10,239 nt of DNA from Clostridiales bacterium UBA1381. Its GTDB lineage: Bacteria > Bacillota > Clostridia > UBA1381. Shown here piece by piece: positions 1 to 6,267 of this stretch; position 1 is the first letter of the stretch; every line of letters begins with the position of its first letter. Below the pieces are notes generated by a model. That model saw nothing but the letters and a program-made list of their open reading frames with translations, was not told where the DNA came from and did not search any database. The position numbers and the translations under genes are program-made. Location of the stretch: positions 21,779 to 32,017 of the forward strand of contig DBQZ01000110.1 of assembly GCA_002305435.1 (NCBI GenBank), given 5' to 3'.

Positions 1-1239
1 GCCGCCTATGCGTTTATCACATACCAGACGGCTTATCTGAAAACGTTTTATCCGGCGGAATTTATGGCAGCTTTGATTTCAAACGAAGCCAGCATAGAAA
101 AGATACACCGCTATATCGATAACTGCGAGGAGATGGGCATAAAGCGGCTGCCTCCCGACATAAACAAAAGCGGCGACCAGTTCGTGGTTGAGGAGGGCGG
201 TATACGGTTCGGGCTTTCGGCGATAAAGAACGTCGGCAAGAACCTTATAGCAGCCCTTGTGGCGGAACGGGATAAAAACGGCCCGTTTAAGAGTTTCGGC
301 GATTTTGCCGAGCGTATGTCGGGGCCTGAGATGAACAAGAGGTCGGTGGAATCGCTGATTTTATGCGGCTGTTTCGATTCTATGGGGGCAAAGCGGTCGC
401 AGCTTATAAAGGTGTATGAAGCCGTCATAGACGGGGCGGCAAAATCGGCAAAAACTGCCGTTCAGGGGCAGATAGACCTGTTCTCTTCATTCGAGGAAAG
501 CAGCGAGGTGGAGCTGCCGGATATACCGGAATTTAGCAAAAACGAGCTGCTTAAGATGGAAAAGAAGATGCTTGGGATGTACTTTTCCGGTCATCCGATG
601 CACGAGTATGCAAGCGTCATACACAAGATAACAGGCACTGATATAGGGGATATACTCTCCGCCGTGCATAAAAACGAGGACGGCAGCTATGAGCTTATGC
701 CGCAGAACGGTATATATGACGGTATGCAGCTTGTGCTTTGCGGGATAATTGAATCGAGGACGAACAAGATCACCCGCAATAAGTCCCAGATGGCGTTCGT
801 GACGCTTGGGGATGAAAGGGGCAGCATTGAGGTGATAGTTTTCCCGAAGCAGCTTACAGAGCTTTCGCATATACTTGTCGAGGATGAGTTTGTGGTAATA
901 GCAGGCCGTCTGACTGCAAGAGAGGACGAGCTGCCGAAAATCGTCTGCGAGTCGGCAAAGCCGCTGGCAGTGGCCATAAGGGAGACATCCCAAAAGCAAC
1001 AAAATAAGCCAAAAACAGGGCAGAAGCTATTCATCCGAATCCCGCAGTATTCAAAGGATGCTATAGCCTCGGTAGTGCGGGCGGTCGCCCCGTATCAGGG
1101 GACGATACCCGTCAAGGTGTATTTCGAGGATACGAAGAAAACGCTTACCGCCCCAAGGGAGTACTGGTTCTCAAACACCCCCGGTGCGCTTGAGGATATA
1201 GAGGAAGAATTTGGTAAAATAAACGTAAAACTCTGCTGA
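1..1239 (+). CDS. dnaE: DNA polymerase III alpha subunit, C-terminal part (5' end outside window)
   Basis: This is the catalytic subunit of the replicative DNA polymerase. The open frame is already running at base 1, so the ATG at 64 is internal; 412 residues are visible of an expected length of about 1,150. The window opens in the conserved AYAFITYQTAYLK / FYPAEFMAAL region at the end of the polymerase core. A helix-hairpin-helix segment follows (FGLSAIKNVGKNLI, visible residues 70-83). Next come a textbook beta-clamp binding pentapeptide QIDLF (bases 469-483), the DnaE1 hallmark LGMYFSGHP (about residues 191-199) and an OB-fold domain (about 242-306, MAFVTLGD...SIEVIVFP). A C-terminal tail ends in NVKLC. 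The catalytic aspartates and PHP domain lie upstream and cannot be judged. This is the DnaE type, not PolC, because the OB fold follows the polymerase core. The frame is intact up to the TGA at 1237-1239. Confidence 0.96.
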   Translation, partial: AAYAFITYQTAYLKTFYPAEFMAALISNEASIEKIHRYIDNCEEMGIKRLPPDINKSGDQFVVEEGGIRFGLSAIKNVGKNLIAALVAERDKNGPFKSFGDFAERMSGPEMNKRSVESLILCGCFDSMGAKRSQLIKVYEAVIDGAAKSAKTAVQGQIDLFSSFEESSEVELPDIPEFSKNELLKMEKKMLGMYFSGHPMHEYASVIHKITGTDIGDILSAVHKNEDGSYELMPQNGIYDGMQLVLCGIIESRTNKITRNKSQMAFVTLGDERGSIEVIVFPKQLTELSHILVEDEFVVIAGRLTAREDELPKIVCESAKPLAVAIRETSQKQQNKPKTGQKLFIRIPQYSKDAIASVVRAVAPYQGTIPVKVYFEDTKKTLTAPREYWFSNTPGALEDIEEEFGKINVKLC

Positions 1240-1253
1240 GCGGGCAGAGTTTT
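1227..1253 (+). terminator. Rho-independent terminator of dnaE, overlapping its stop codon
   Basis: The arms AAAACTCTGC (1227-1236) and GCAGAGTTTT (1244-1253) form a perfect 10-bp stem around a 7-base loop. A further T and then ACCGTTTTT follow. The left arm lies in the last dnaE codons, so the stop codon sits in the loop. It separates dnaE transcription from the mtrB unit. Confidence 0.75.
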
Positions 1254-1336
1254 TACCGTTTTTGGGGGCGGATTATTATGCAGAATTAACAAAAGCTGAA
1301 AAATCATTGCTTGTATGATAATTTTCCTATTGCTTT

Positions 1337-1365
1337 TTTTGAGGAAATAGTATACAATATATAAT
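1337..1365 (+). promoter_or_regulatory. Probable sigma-A promoter of the mtrB-pfkA unit
   Basis: A perfect -10 box TATAAT lies at 1360-1365. At 17-bp spacing the -35 hexamer is TTTTGA (1337-1342); TTGAGG at 1339-1344 with 15-bp spacing is the alternative. The region is AT-rich, including GTATAC at 1350-1355. The predicted transcript starts near 1372, leaving a leader of about 47 nt before mtrB. The -10 box is convincing and the -35 box is only moderate. The rest of the 1254-1418 spacer holds nothing else I can name. Confidence 0.6.
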
Positions 1366-1418
1366 ACGGGAGTATGTTTGTTAGTTTGGATCCCCGCTGA
1401 TCATGGAGGAACAAGAGA

Positions 1419-1658
1419 ATGAATGATGAGATTTTTGAAGCCTTAAACGACTACGTTGTTATAAAGGCTTTGGAAAACGGTGTGAATATAATCGGTCTTA
1501 CAAGAGGCAAGGACACGAGGTTCCATCATACCGAAAAACTTGACGCAGGCGAGGTATACATCGCCCAGTTCACCGAGGTGACTTCGGCGATAAAGATAAA
1601 AGGCCGGGCGCAGATATATACAAAGCACGGCAAAATGACCTCAGGGATGCAGGAGTGA
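1419..1658 (+). CDS. mtrB: TRAP-like trp RNA-binding attenuation protein
   Basis: The 79-residue product aligns without gaps to Bacillus TRAP over most of its length, with characteristic strings such as VVIKALENGVNIIGLTRG, DTRFHH, EKLDAGEV and IAQFTEVTSAIK. In the family, eleven subunits form a ring that binds tryptophan between subunits and then wraps RNA carrying GAG/UAG repeats, which attenuates trp genes. The tryptophan-pocket residues known from Bacillus (Thr25, Thr30, Gln47, Thr49, Thr52) match Thr28, Thr33, Gln50, Thr52 and Thr55. The RNA-contacting Lys37-Lys56-Arg58 set reads Lys40-Lys59-Lys61, so the arginine is replaced by lysine. A good ribosome site GGAGGA (1405-1410), 8 bases ahead, supports the start. 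No folE, the usual Bacillus partner, and no trp gene is present nearby; DUF2007 and pfkA follow. The family call is strong, but the RNA target is unknown. Confidence 0.92.
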   Translation: MNDEIFEALNDYVVIKALENGVNIIGLTRGKDTRFHHTEKLDAGEVYIAQFTEVTSAIKIKGRAQIYTKHGKMTSGMQE

Positions 1659-1668
1659 AAGTAACAGT

Positions 1669-1866
1669 ATGTGGACGACAGTGTATCTCGGACAGGATTT
1701 TGAAAAAATCCGATCTATGAAGAAACTTTTGGAAGACAGCGGTATATTGGTAAGGGTGCGTCCGCTTGACAAGGGCGGTGAAGGAGGAGCCTGCGGCTAT
1801 GAAGTGCTGGTTCCCTCTGCTGAAGTGGATCAGGCACAGAACCTGATAATCGACAGCGAATTTTAA
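1669..1866 (+). CDS. DUF2007-like small protein
   Basis: This 65-residue protein has a beta-alpha-beta ... beta-alpha layout. An N-terminal strand (WTTVYLG) is followed by a helix (about 10-23, FEKIRSMKKLLEDSG), a strand (ILVRVRPL), a glycine-rich loop (35-43) and a strand ending in EVLVPS. The last helix (51-61) contains the AEVDQAQNLI pattern. The helix that 'selects a longer element' followed by xEVLVPxxxxxxA is typical of DUF2007, described as a putative signal-transducing domain with no proven function. It has one cysteine and no membrane segment or signal peptide. It sits 10 bases after mtrB and 19 before pfkA, so it is very likely co-transcribed with both. The ribosome site AGGAG (1651-1655) lies within the end of mtrB with a rather long 13-base spacer, hinting at translational coupling. 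It is not anti-TRAP, which carries zinc-binding CxxC motifs. Confidence 0.7.
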   Translation: MWTTVYLGQDFEKIRSMKKLLEDSGILVRVRPLDKGGEGGACGYEVLVPSAEVDQAQNLIIDSEF

Positions 1867-1885
1867 GAAGGAAAGGACGAGGCGT

Positions 1886-2863
1886 ATGGAAAACAGAACC
1901 ATGAGAACTATCGGCGTGCTTACAAGCGGCGGCGATGCACCGGGCATGAATGCGGCTATACGTGCCGTAGTGCGTGTGGCTTCATACCATAAGCTGAGAG
2001 TTATGGGTGTAAAGCGCGGCTACAACGGCTTGATAAACGGCGATCTTGAGGAGCTTACGGCAAGAGGGGTATCCGATACCCTGCAAAGAGGAGGCACAAT
2101 CCTCCAGACGGCAAGATGTCTGGAATTTAAGGAGGAGGCCGGAGTAAAGCGGGGCGTTGAGATAGCCAGAGTGTTCGGGCTTGACGGCTTGGTTGTAATA
2201 GGCGGAGACGGTTCTTTCAGAGGAGCAAGGGATCTTTGCCGGTTCGGTCTGCCGACGGTAGCCCTGCCGGGTACTATCGATAACGATATTGACTGCAGCG
2301 AATACACTGTAGGCTATGACACCTGTCTTAACACCGTAAAGGATGCTGTCGATAAGATCCGTGATACAGCAGCAAGCCATCAGCGGTGCTCGGTAATCGA
2401 GGTTATGGGCAGAAGCGCCGGCTACATAGCTATAAATGCCGGTATCGCCTGCGGAGCGGACGTTATAATCGTGCCTGAGTACAAGTGGAACTTTGACGAG
2501 GACGTACTGCGGCCGATACTCGAGAGCAAACAGCGCGGGAAAATGCACTCTATCGTAGTAGTTGCCGAGGGAGTCGGCGGTGTTATCGACATGGCAAAGG
2601 AGATAGAGGAAAAGACCGGTATTGAGTCAAGAGCGACAATTCTCGGCCACGTTCAAAGAGGCGGCAGCCCCACCGTGCAGGACAGGGTAATCGCAAGTGA
2701 AATGGGCGGACGTGCCGTAGAGCTGCTTTTGGCAGGAAAATGCAACAGGATAGTCTGTATGCAGAACAATAAGGTGACGGATGTGGATATAGAAGAGGGG
2801 CTTAATATGAAGAAGGAGCTTCCCCAGGATCTTGTGGAACTTGCGAAGAAGCTCGCTATATAA
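1886..2863 (+). CDS. pfkA: ATP-dependent 6-phosphofructokinase
   Basis: PfkA phosphorylates fructose 6-phosphate to fructose 1,6-bisphosphate, the committed step of glycolysis, in the cytoplasm. The length (325 residues) is close to the roughly 320 of the Bacillus enzyme. The nucleotide loop GGDAPGMNA is at 15-23. GGDGS at 106-110 has glycine at the position that is aspartate in pyrophosphate-dependent enzymes, so ATP is the expected donor. The catalytic stretch PGTIDND is at 128-134, with Asp132 matching the catalytic Asp127 of Bacillus. Arg167 and MGR (174-176) match the substrate-binding residues, and GHVQRGGSP is the second sugar-phosphate site. A strong purine-rich ribosome site (1868-1877) sits 8 bases before this ATG; Met6 is an alternative start. 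It is the third gene of the mtrB unit, and pyk follows after a structured 122-base spacer. Confidence 0.97.
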   Translation: MENRTMRTIGVLTSGGDAPGMNAAIRAVVRVASYHKLRVMGVKRGYNGLINGDLEELTARGVSDTLQRGGTILQTARCLEFKEEAGVKRGVEIARVFGLDGLVVIGGDGSFRGARDLCRFGLPTVALPGTIDNDIDCSEYTVGYDTCLNTVKDAVDKIRDTAASHQRCSVIEVMGRSAGYIAINAGIACGADVIIVPEYKWNFDEDVLRPILESKQRGKMHSIVVVAEGVGGVIDMAKEIEEKTGIESRATILGHVQRGGSPTVQDRVIASEMGGRAVELLLAGKCNRIVCMQNNKVTDVDIEEGLNMKKELPQDLVELAKKLAI

Positions 2864-2882
2864 CAGACCGCTATTGCGGCTG
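2864..2882 (+). other. Small hairpin directly after the pfkA stop
   Basis: CAG-A-CCGC (2864-2871) pairs with GCGGCTG (2876-2882) around the loop TATT, leaving one bulged A. There is no T-run behind it. It begins at the first base after the stop codon. Its left arm (GACCGC, 2866-2871) can alternatively pair with GCGGTC (2924-2929) in the following hairpin. Confidence 0.4.
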
Positions 2883-2889
2883 GTTATAC

Positions 2890-2948
2890 GGCTGCGCAAC
2901 ATTGCTGCGGGAGAATAATACCGGCGGTCATGCTGTGCGGCCTTTTTT
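2890..2948 (+). terminator. Terminator or attenuator between pfkA and pyk
   Basis: GGCTGCGCAACA (2890-2901) pairs with TGCTGTGCGGCC (2931-2942), giving 11 pairs including two G-U and one A-C mismatch. Six T residues follow (2943-2948). The 29-base loop is itself G/C-rich and could fold further. It sits between two genes usually co-transcribed in Firmicutes, and I see no convincing promoter in the remaining 37 bases before pyk. Partial termination or transcript processing is therefore more likely than a complete stop. Confidence 0.6.
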
Positions 2949-2985
2949 AAAAATAAACGACACTGCCTGAGGGGAGGAGCAAACA

Positions 2986-4737
2986 TTGAGAAAGACGAAA
3001 ATCGTATGTACGATGGGACCGGCAACTGAGAGCGACGAGGTCTTAAGGGAGATAATCCTAAGCGGTATGGATGTTGCCCGTATAAACTTTTCACACGGTA
3101 CGCATGAGGGAGCATTGAAGATAATCGAGCAGATACGCCGCATAAGCGGGGAGCTTGATATACCGGTGGCGATACTTTTGGACACAAAAGGCCCCGAAAT
3201 CCGCATAAAAGAGTTTAAAGAGGGCAAGGTGCATTTAAAGGCCGGTCAGAAATTCACGCTCTGCACAGACGACGTGGAGGGAGATGAAACTCAGGTCTCG
3301 ATAACGTATAAGGATCTGCCCAAGGACGTTCACACCGGCAGCACTATCCTTATAGACGACGGTTTGATTGAGATGGAGGTAATAAACCTAAAACCCGACC
3401 GCATTATCTGCGAGGTTAAAAACGGCGGTGTGATTTCCAATAAAAAGGGTGTAAACGTTCCCAATACCCCGCTTTCCATGCCGTATATGAGCGACAAGGA
3501 CAGGGAGGATATACTCTTCGGTATAGAGCATGACGTTGATTTTATCGCCGCCTCTTTCGTGCGCACGGGCGATGATGTCAGGGATGTAAGAAACCTCCTC
3601 GATAAAAACGGCGGTGAGAGGATACAGATAATTTCCAAGATAGAAAACCGCGAGGGTGTGGAAAACATCAACGCTATCTTGAAGCTCTCCAACGGCATAA
3701 TGGTAGCCAGAGGCGACATGGGCGTGGAAATTGCAATGGAGGATCTGCCGGTAATACAGAAAAAGCTTATTAAAAAGACGTACCAGGCAAGTAAGGTAGT
3801 TATAACTGCCACCCAGATGCTCGATTCCATGATACGCAACCCCCGCCCGACAAGAGCCGAGACGACGGACGTTGCAAACGCCATCTATGATGGCACGAGC
3901 GCAATAATGCTCTCCGGCGAAACTGCCGTGGGCAAGTATCCGGTAGAAGCGGTTCGTACAATGGCTTCAATAGCCGAGCGTACGGAACGTGATATTGACT
4001 ACGTAAAGCGGTTTGCAAACCTCAACTTTGATTCCCGCCTTGACGTTACAAACGCTATAAGCCACGCCTCCTGCACAACGGCGCACGACCTGCAAGCCTC
4101 GGCGATAATAGCTCTTACATTCGGCGGCGGTACGGCGAGGATGCTCTCAAGCTTCCGTCCCAACTGCCCGATAATCGCTCCGACAATGAGCAAAAAGGCA
4201 AGACGGCAGCTGATGCTCAGCTGGGGCGTACTGCCGATAATGAGCGAAATGAGAAACAACACAGACGAACTGTTCGACCATGCGGTTGAATGTGCGCAGA
4301 AAACCGGCCTTGTGGAAAACGGCGACATTGTCGTTATCACCGGCGGCGCTCCGATGGGCATAAGCGGTACGACAAACATCATGAAGGTGCATATTGTCGG
4401 CCACGTGCTTGTAAGCGGCATGGGTCATTCAAAGCAGCATTATACAGGAAACGTCTGCGTTGCCTGCGGTGCGGCTGAGGTTAAGGAGAAATTCCGTGAC
4501 GGAGATATTTTGGTAACGGATACGGTTACGAAAGAAATGATACCGCTTTTGAAGCGGGCGTCCGGTATAATCTGCGAGGATGACAATGAGTTCGGAAACT
4601 CCGTCATCTTAGGCATGGCTCTTGACATCCCGGTACTTACCGGAGCTGTCGGGGCGACTCAGATTTTGAAGTCCGGCACTACGGTAACGCTTGATGCGGC
4701 GCATGGTCTGGTAAACAGCGGCGCTGAGCCGGTTTGA
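2986..4737 (+). CDS. pyk: Pyruvate kinase with C-terminal PEP-utiliser extension
   Basis: Pyk converts phosphoenolpyruvate and ADP to pyruvate and ATP, the last step of glycolysis. Its 583 residues match the long Bacillus form rather than the roughly 470-residue short form. The start is TTG with an excellent ribosome site GGGAGGAG (2972-2979) 6 bases away. The barrel carries RINFSHG (32-38), DTKGPEIR (66-73), the catalytic SKIEN (Lys218, metal-ligand Glu220), ARGDMGVE (241-248) and ITATQMLDS (273-281). The lid domain spans about 72-165 and the regulatory C domain about 345-473. Glu101 aligns by eye with the glutamate linked to potassium dependence. Residues about 480-583 form the PEP-utiliser domain (GDILVTDTVTKEMIP...DIPVLTG), but the usual TSHAA histidine position reads GNSVI, with Asn538. 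It follows pfkA, and a thioesterase gene begins 16 bases after its stop. Confidence 0.97.
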   Translation: MRKTKIVCTMGPATESDEVLREIILSGMDVARINFSHGTHEGALKIIEQIRRISGELDIPVAILLDTKGPEIRIKEFKEGKVHLKAGQKFTLCTDDVEGDETQVSITYKDLPKDVHTGSTILIDDGLIEMEVINLKPDRIICEVKNGGVISNKKGVNVPNTPLSMPYMSDKDREDILFGIEHDVDFIAASFVRTGDDVRDVRNLLDKNGGERIQIISKIENREGVENINAILKLSNGIMVARGDMGVEIAMEDLPVIQKKLIKKTYQASKVVITATQMLDSMIRNPRPTRAETTDVANAIYDGTSAIMLSGETAVGKYPVEAVRTMASIAERTERDIDYVKRFANLNFDSRLDVTNAISHASCTTAHDLQASAIIALTFGGGTARMLSSFRPNCPIIAPTMSKKARRQLMLSWGVLPIMSEMRNNTDELFDHAVECAQKTGLVENGDIVVITGGAPMGISGTTNIMKVHIVGHVLVSGMGHSKQHYTGNVCVACGAAEVKEKFRDGDILVTDTVTKEMIPLLKRASGIICEDDNEFGNSVILGMALDIPVLTGAVGATQILKSGTTVTLDAAHGLVNSGAEPV

Positions 4738-4753
4738 GGAGAGTGAAAGCATT

Positions 4754-5170
4754 TTGAAATATGTAAGTGAGTCGTTTCTTACAGTTAGGTATGCGGAAAC
4801 CGATATGATGGGGATAGTTCACCATTCACGCTATTACCCGTGGTTTGAGGTGGCACGGACTGATTTTATTAAAAAGACCGGTACAAGCTACAGCGAAATG
4901 GAGAAAAAGGGCGTACAGCTGCCGCTTGTGGAAACCCATGCAAAATACCACCACGGTCTTAGGTATGAGGACGAGGTGGTAGTTACCGCTGAGCTTACGG
5001 AGCTGCGTGTTGCAAAATGCCGCTTTGAATACAAGGTCTATAAGCTGCCCGAAAGACGGCTTATGGCAGAGGGAGCGACAGTACACGGGTTTGTGGATGA
5101 GAATTTTAAACCGATAAATCTGAAAAAGAGGTTCCCCGAAATGTGGGAGAGCTTATCAGAGCTGATGTAG
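4754..5170 (+). CDS. YbgC/FcbC-type acyl-CoA thioesterase (hotdog fold)
   Basis: The 138-residue protein belongs to the 4-hydroxybenzoyl-CoA thioesterase group of single hotdog-fold enzymes, which hydrolyse acyl-CoA thioesters in the cytoplasm, usually as tetramers. The signature is VRYAETDMMGIVHHSRYYPWFE (residues 11-32), with the catalytic Asp at 17, exactly where Pseudomonas 4-hydroxybenzoyl-CoA thioesterase has it. The downstream hotdog pattern GLRYEDEVVVTAEL and a strand FEYKVYK are also present. The physiological substrate cannot be read from sequence; short or medium acyl-CoA is a common assumption. The start is TTG at 4754, with GGAGAG (4738-4743) 10 bases upstream. The next ATG (4761) is out of frame and closes at once. 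It is 16 bases from pyk and probably read from the same transcript. A hairpin lies just after it. Confidence 0.9.
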   Translation: MKYVSESFLTVRYAETDMMGIVHHSRYYPWFEVARTDFIKKTGTSYSEMEKKGVQLPLVETHAKYHHGLRYEDEVVVTAELTELRVAKCRFEYKVYKLPERRLMAEGATVHGFVDENFKPINLKKRFPEMWESLSELM

Positions 5171-5179
5171 AAATAGAGG

Positions 5180-5210
5180 GCTGCGGGCATTGTCCCGCAG
5201 CTTGATTTTA
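5180..5210 (+). terminator. Hairpin terminator after the thioesterase gene
   Basis: GCTGCGGG (5180-5187) and CCCGCAGC (5194-5201) form a perfect 8-bp GC-rich stem around CATTGT. TTGATTTTA follows, an interrupted T-run. It should end the pfkA-pyk-thioesterase transcript at least partly. The next gene begins only 35 bases further on and shows no promoter of its own, so some read-through is likely. Confidence 0.7.
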
Positions 5211-5220
5211 CATAAACGAA

Positions 5221-5226
5221 AGGAGG
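5221..5226 (+). promoter_or_regulatory. Ribosome binding site AGGAGG that decides the dehydrogenase start
   Basis: This perfect AGGAGG abuts the ATG at 5227, leaving no spacer, but sits 9 bases before the ATG at 5236. The second ATG is therefore the likelier translation start. Confidence 0.7.
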
Positions 5227-5235
5227 ATGGAGGAA

Positions 5236-6180
5236 ATGAAGGTAGTTATCTTAGATGCCGGTACGCTCGGCGACGATATGGATTATTCTATTTTCGATGA
5301 ATTCGGCGAGATAAAGGTGTATGAAAGCACAGAGCCTGAAGAGGTTGCGGAGAGGATAAAAGACGCTCATGTTGTCATAGTGAACAAGGTGCGCCTCGGC
5401 AGGGAAAATCTTGGCGGGGCTCAGAAACTGCGCCTTATCTGCCTTATGGCGACCGGCTATGATAATATTGATCTTAACTACTGCTGGCAGATGGAGATAG
5501 GCGTGTGCAATGTGCGGGGATATTCGACTGACAGCGTGGCTCAGCTGACGATAGCGATGGGGCTTGAGCTTGTGATACATTTGGGCGAGTACGCAGAATA
5601 CTGCCGCAGCGGCCGCTATTCCATGGGCAAATCGGCAAACTGCCTTACGCCGAAGTTCCATGAGCTTTCAGGACTTACGTGGGGTGTTATCGGTCTCGGG
5701 GATATCGGCAGACGTGTTGCAGATATTGCGTCGTCGTTTGGCTGCCGAGTGCTTGCAGCCCGCCGCCATGCGGAGTACCCTTGCGTGGATATAGAAACGC
5801 TGTGCAGAAATTCCGACATAATATCGGTGCATCTGCCGCTTAATGATGAAACTCGTGGGATTATCAGCGCAGATCTCATAAATATCATGAAGCCGGGGGC
5901 GATATTCATAAATGTTGCCAGAGGAGCGGTTGTTGACGAGGCGGCATTGGTTGAGGCGATTGAAAGCGGAAAGCTTGGCGGACTCGGCGTTGACGTGTAT
6001 TCGAGAGAGCCGTTTAGCCTTACGCATCCATACAGCCGCATAATGCGCCGTCCGAACGTGCTGTTTACCCCGCATATGGGCTGGGCGGCATATGAGGCTC
6101 GTGTGCGCTGCTTCGAGGAGGTATGCGAGAATATCAAGGCGTACTTCTCCGGAGAGGTTAGAAACCGGGTGGAAATTTAA
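5236..6180 (+). CDS. D-2-hydroxyacid dehydrogenase (glycerate/hydroxypyruvate reductase type)
   Basis: This enzyme interconverts a 2-keto acid and a D-2-hydroxy acid with NAD(P)H. The numbering here counts from the upstream ATG at 5227 (317 residues); from 5236 it is 314. The nucleotide loop GLGDIG is at 156-161. The catalytic triad of the family is present: Arg232 in NVARGAVVDE, Glu261 in DVYSREP and His283 in TPHMGWA. The substrate-side ATGYDNID is at 75-82. After the second Rossmann strand the usual NAD-binding aspartate is replaced by Ala178 followed by Arg179-Arg180, resembling the NADPH-preferring GRHPR subgroup. Glycerate or hydroxypyruvate is the likeliest substrate, with other short keto acids possible. 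It is not SerA, because the ACT-type regulatory domain is absent. Hairpins flank it on both sides. Confidence 0.88.
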   Translation: MKVVILDAGTLGDDMDYSIFDEFGEIKVYESTEPEEVAERIKDAHVVIVNKVRLGRENLGGAQKLRLICLMATGYDNIDLNYCWQMEIGVCNVRGYSTDSVAQLTIAMGLELVIHLGEYAEYCRSGRYSMGKSANCLTPKFHELSGLTWGVIGLGDIGRRVADIASSFGCRVLAARRHAEYPCVDIETLCRNSDIISVHLPLNDETRGIISADLINIMKPGAIFINVARGAVVDEAALVEAIESGKLGGLGVDVYSREPFSLTHPYSRIMRRPNVLFTPHMGWAAYEARVRCFEEVCENIKAYFSGEVRNRVEI

Positions 6181-6186
6181 GGCAGG

Positions 6187-6237
6187 AAGAGCCGTTTTGT
6201 GCGTTATGTGCTTATCATGGCGGGCGGGACGGCTTTT
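6187..6237 (+). terminator. Probable terminator after the dehydrogenase gene
   Basis: AAGAGCCGT (6187-6195) pairs with ACGGCTTTT (6229-6237), a 9-bp stem with one G-U, and the right arm runs directly into a T-run. The loop is long (33 bases) and may fold internally. Position just after the stop and the T-run support a terminator; the large loop lowers confidence. Confidence 0.55.
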
Positions 6238-6267
6238 TTGATTTGGGCGAAAATTTTCAATATCCTG

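Noticed and set aside
487..1002. Long antisense reading frames, here within dnaE and also within pfkA, pyk, metY and the glycosidase genes.
   Set aside because: Each lies opposite a well-conserved gene, has no ribosome site that stands out, and its product shows no recognisable family or plausible composition. They are shadows of the real coding strand.
1366..1418. Possible TRAP autoregulatory site (GAG/UAG repeats) in the mtrB leader.
   Set aside because: Only scattered single triplets occur. Nothing approaches a run of nine to eleven repeats with 2-3 base spacing, and reading the other spacers likewise showed no such array.
1669..1866. The small gene after mtrB as anti-TRAP.
   Set aside because: It has one cysteine and no zinc-binding CxxC pairs. 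The strand-helix pattern fits DUF2007 instead.
6211..6237. CTTATC followed by GGGACGGC after the dehydrogenase gene, resembling the beginning of a SAM-I riboswitch upstream of metY.
   Set aside because: The spacing between the two blocks is too short (9 rather than about 12), the downstream GAAACCCGGCAACC-type core and the closing strand are absent, and the metY promoter lies downstream of it, so it would not be in the metY leader. The T-run fits a terminator better.
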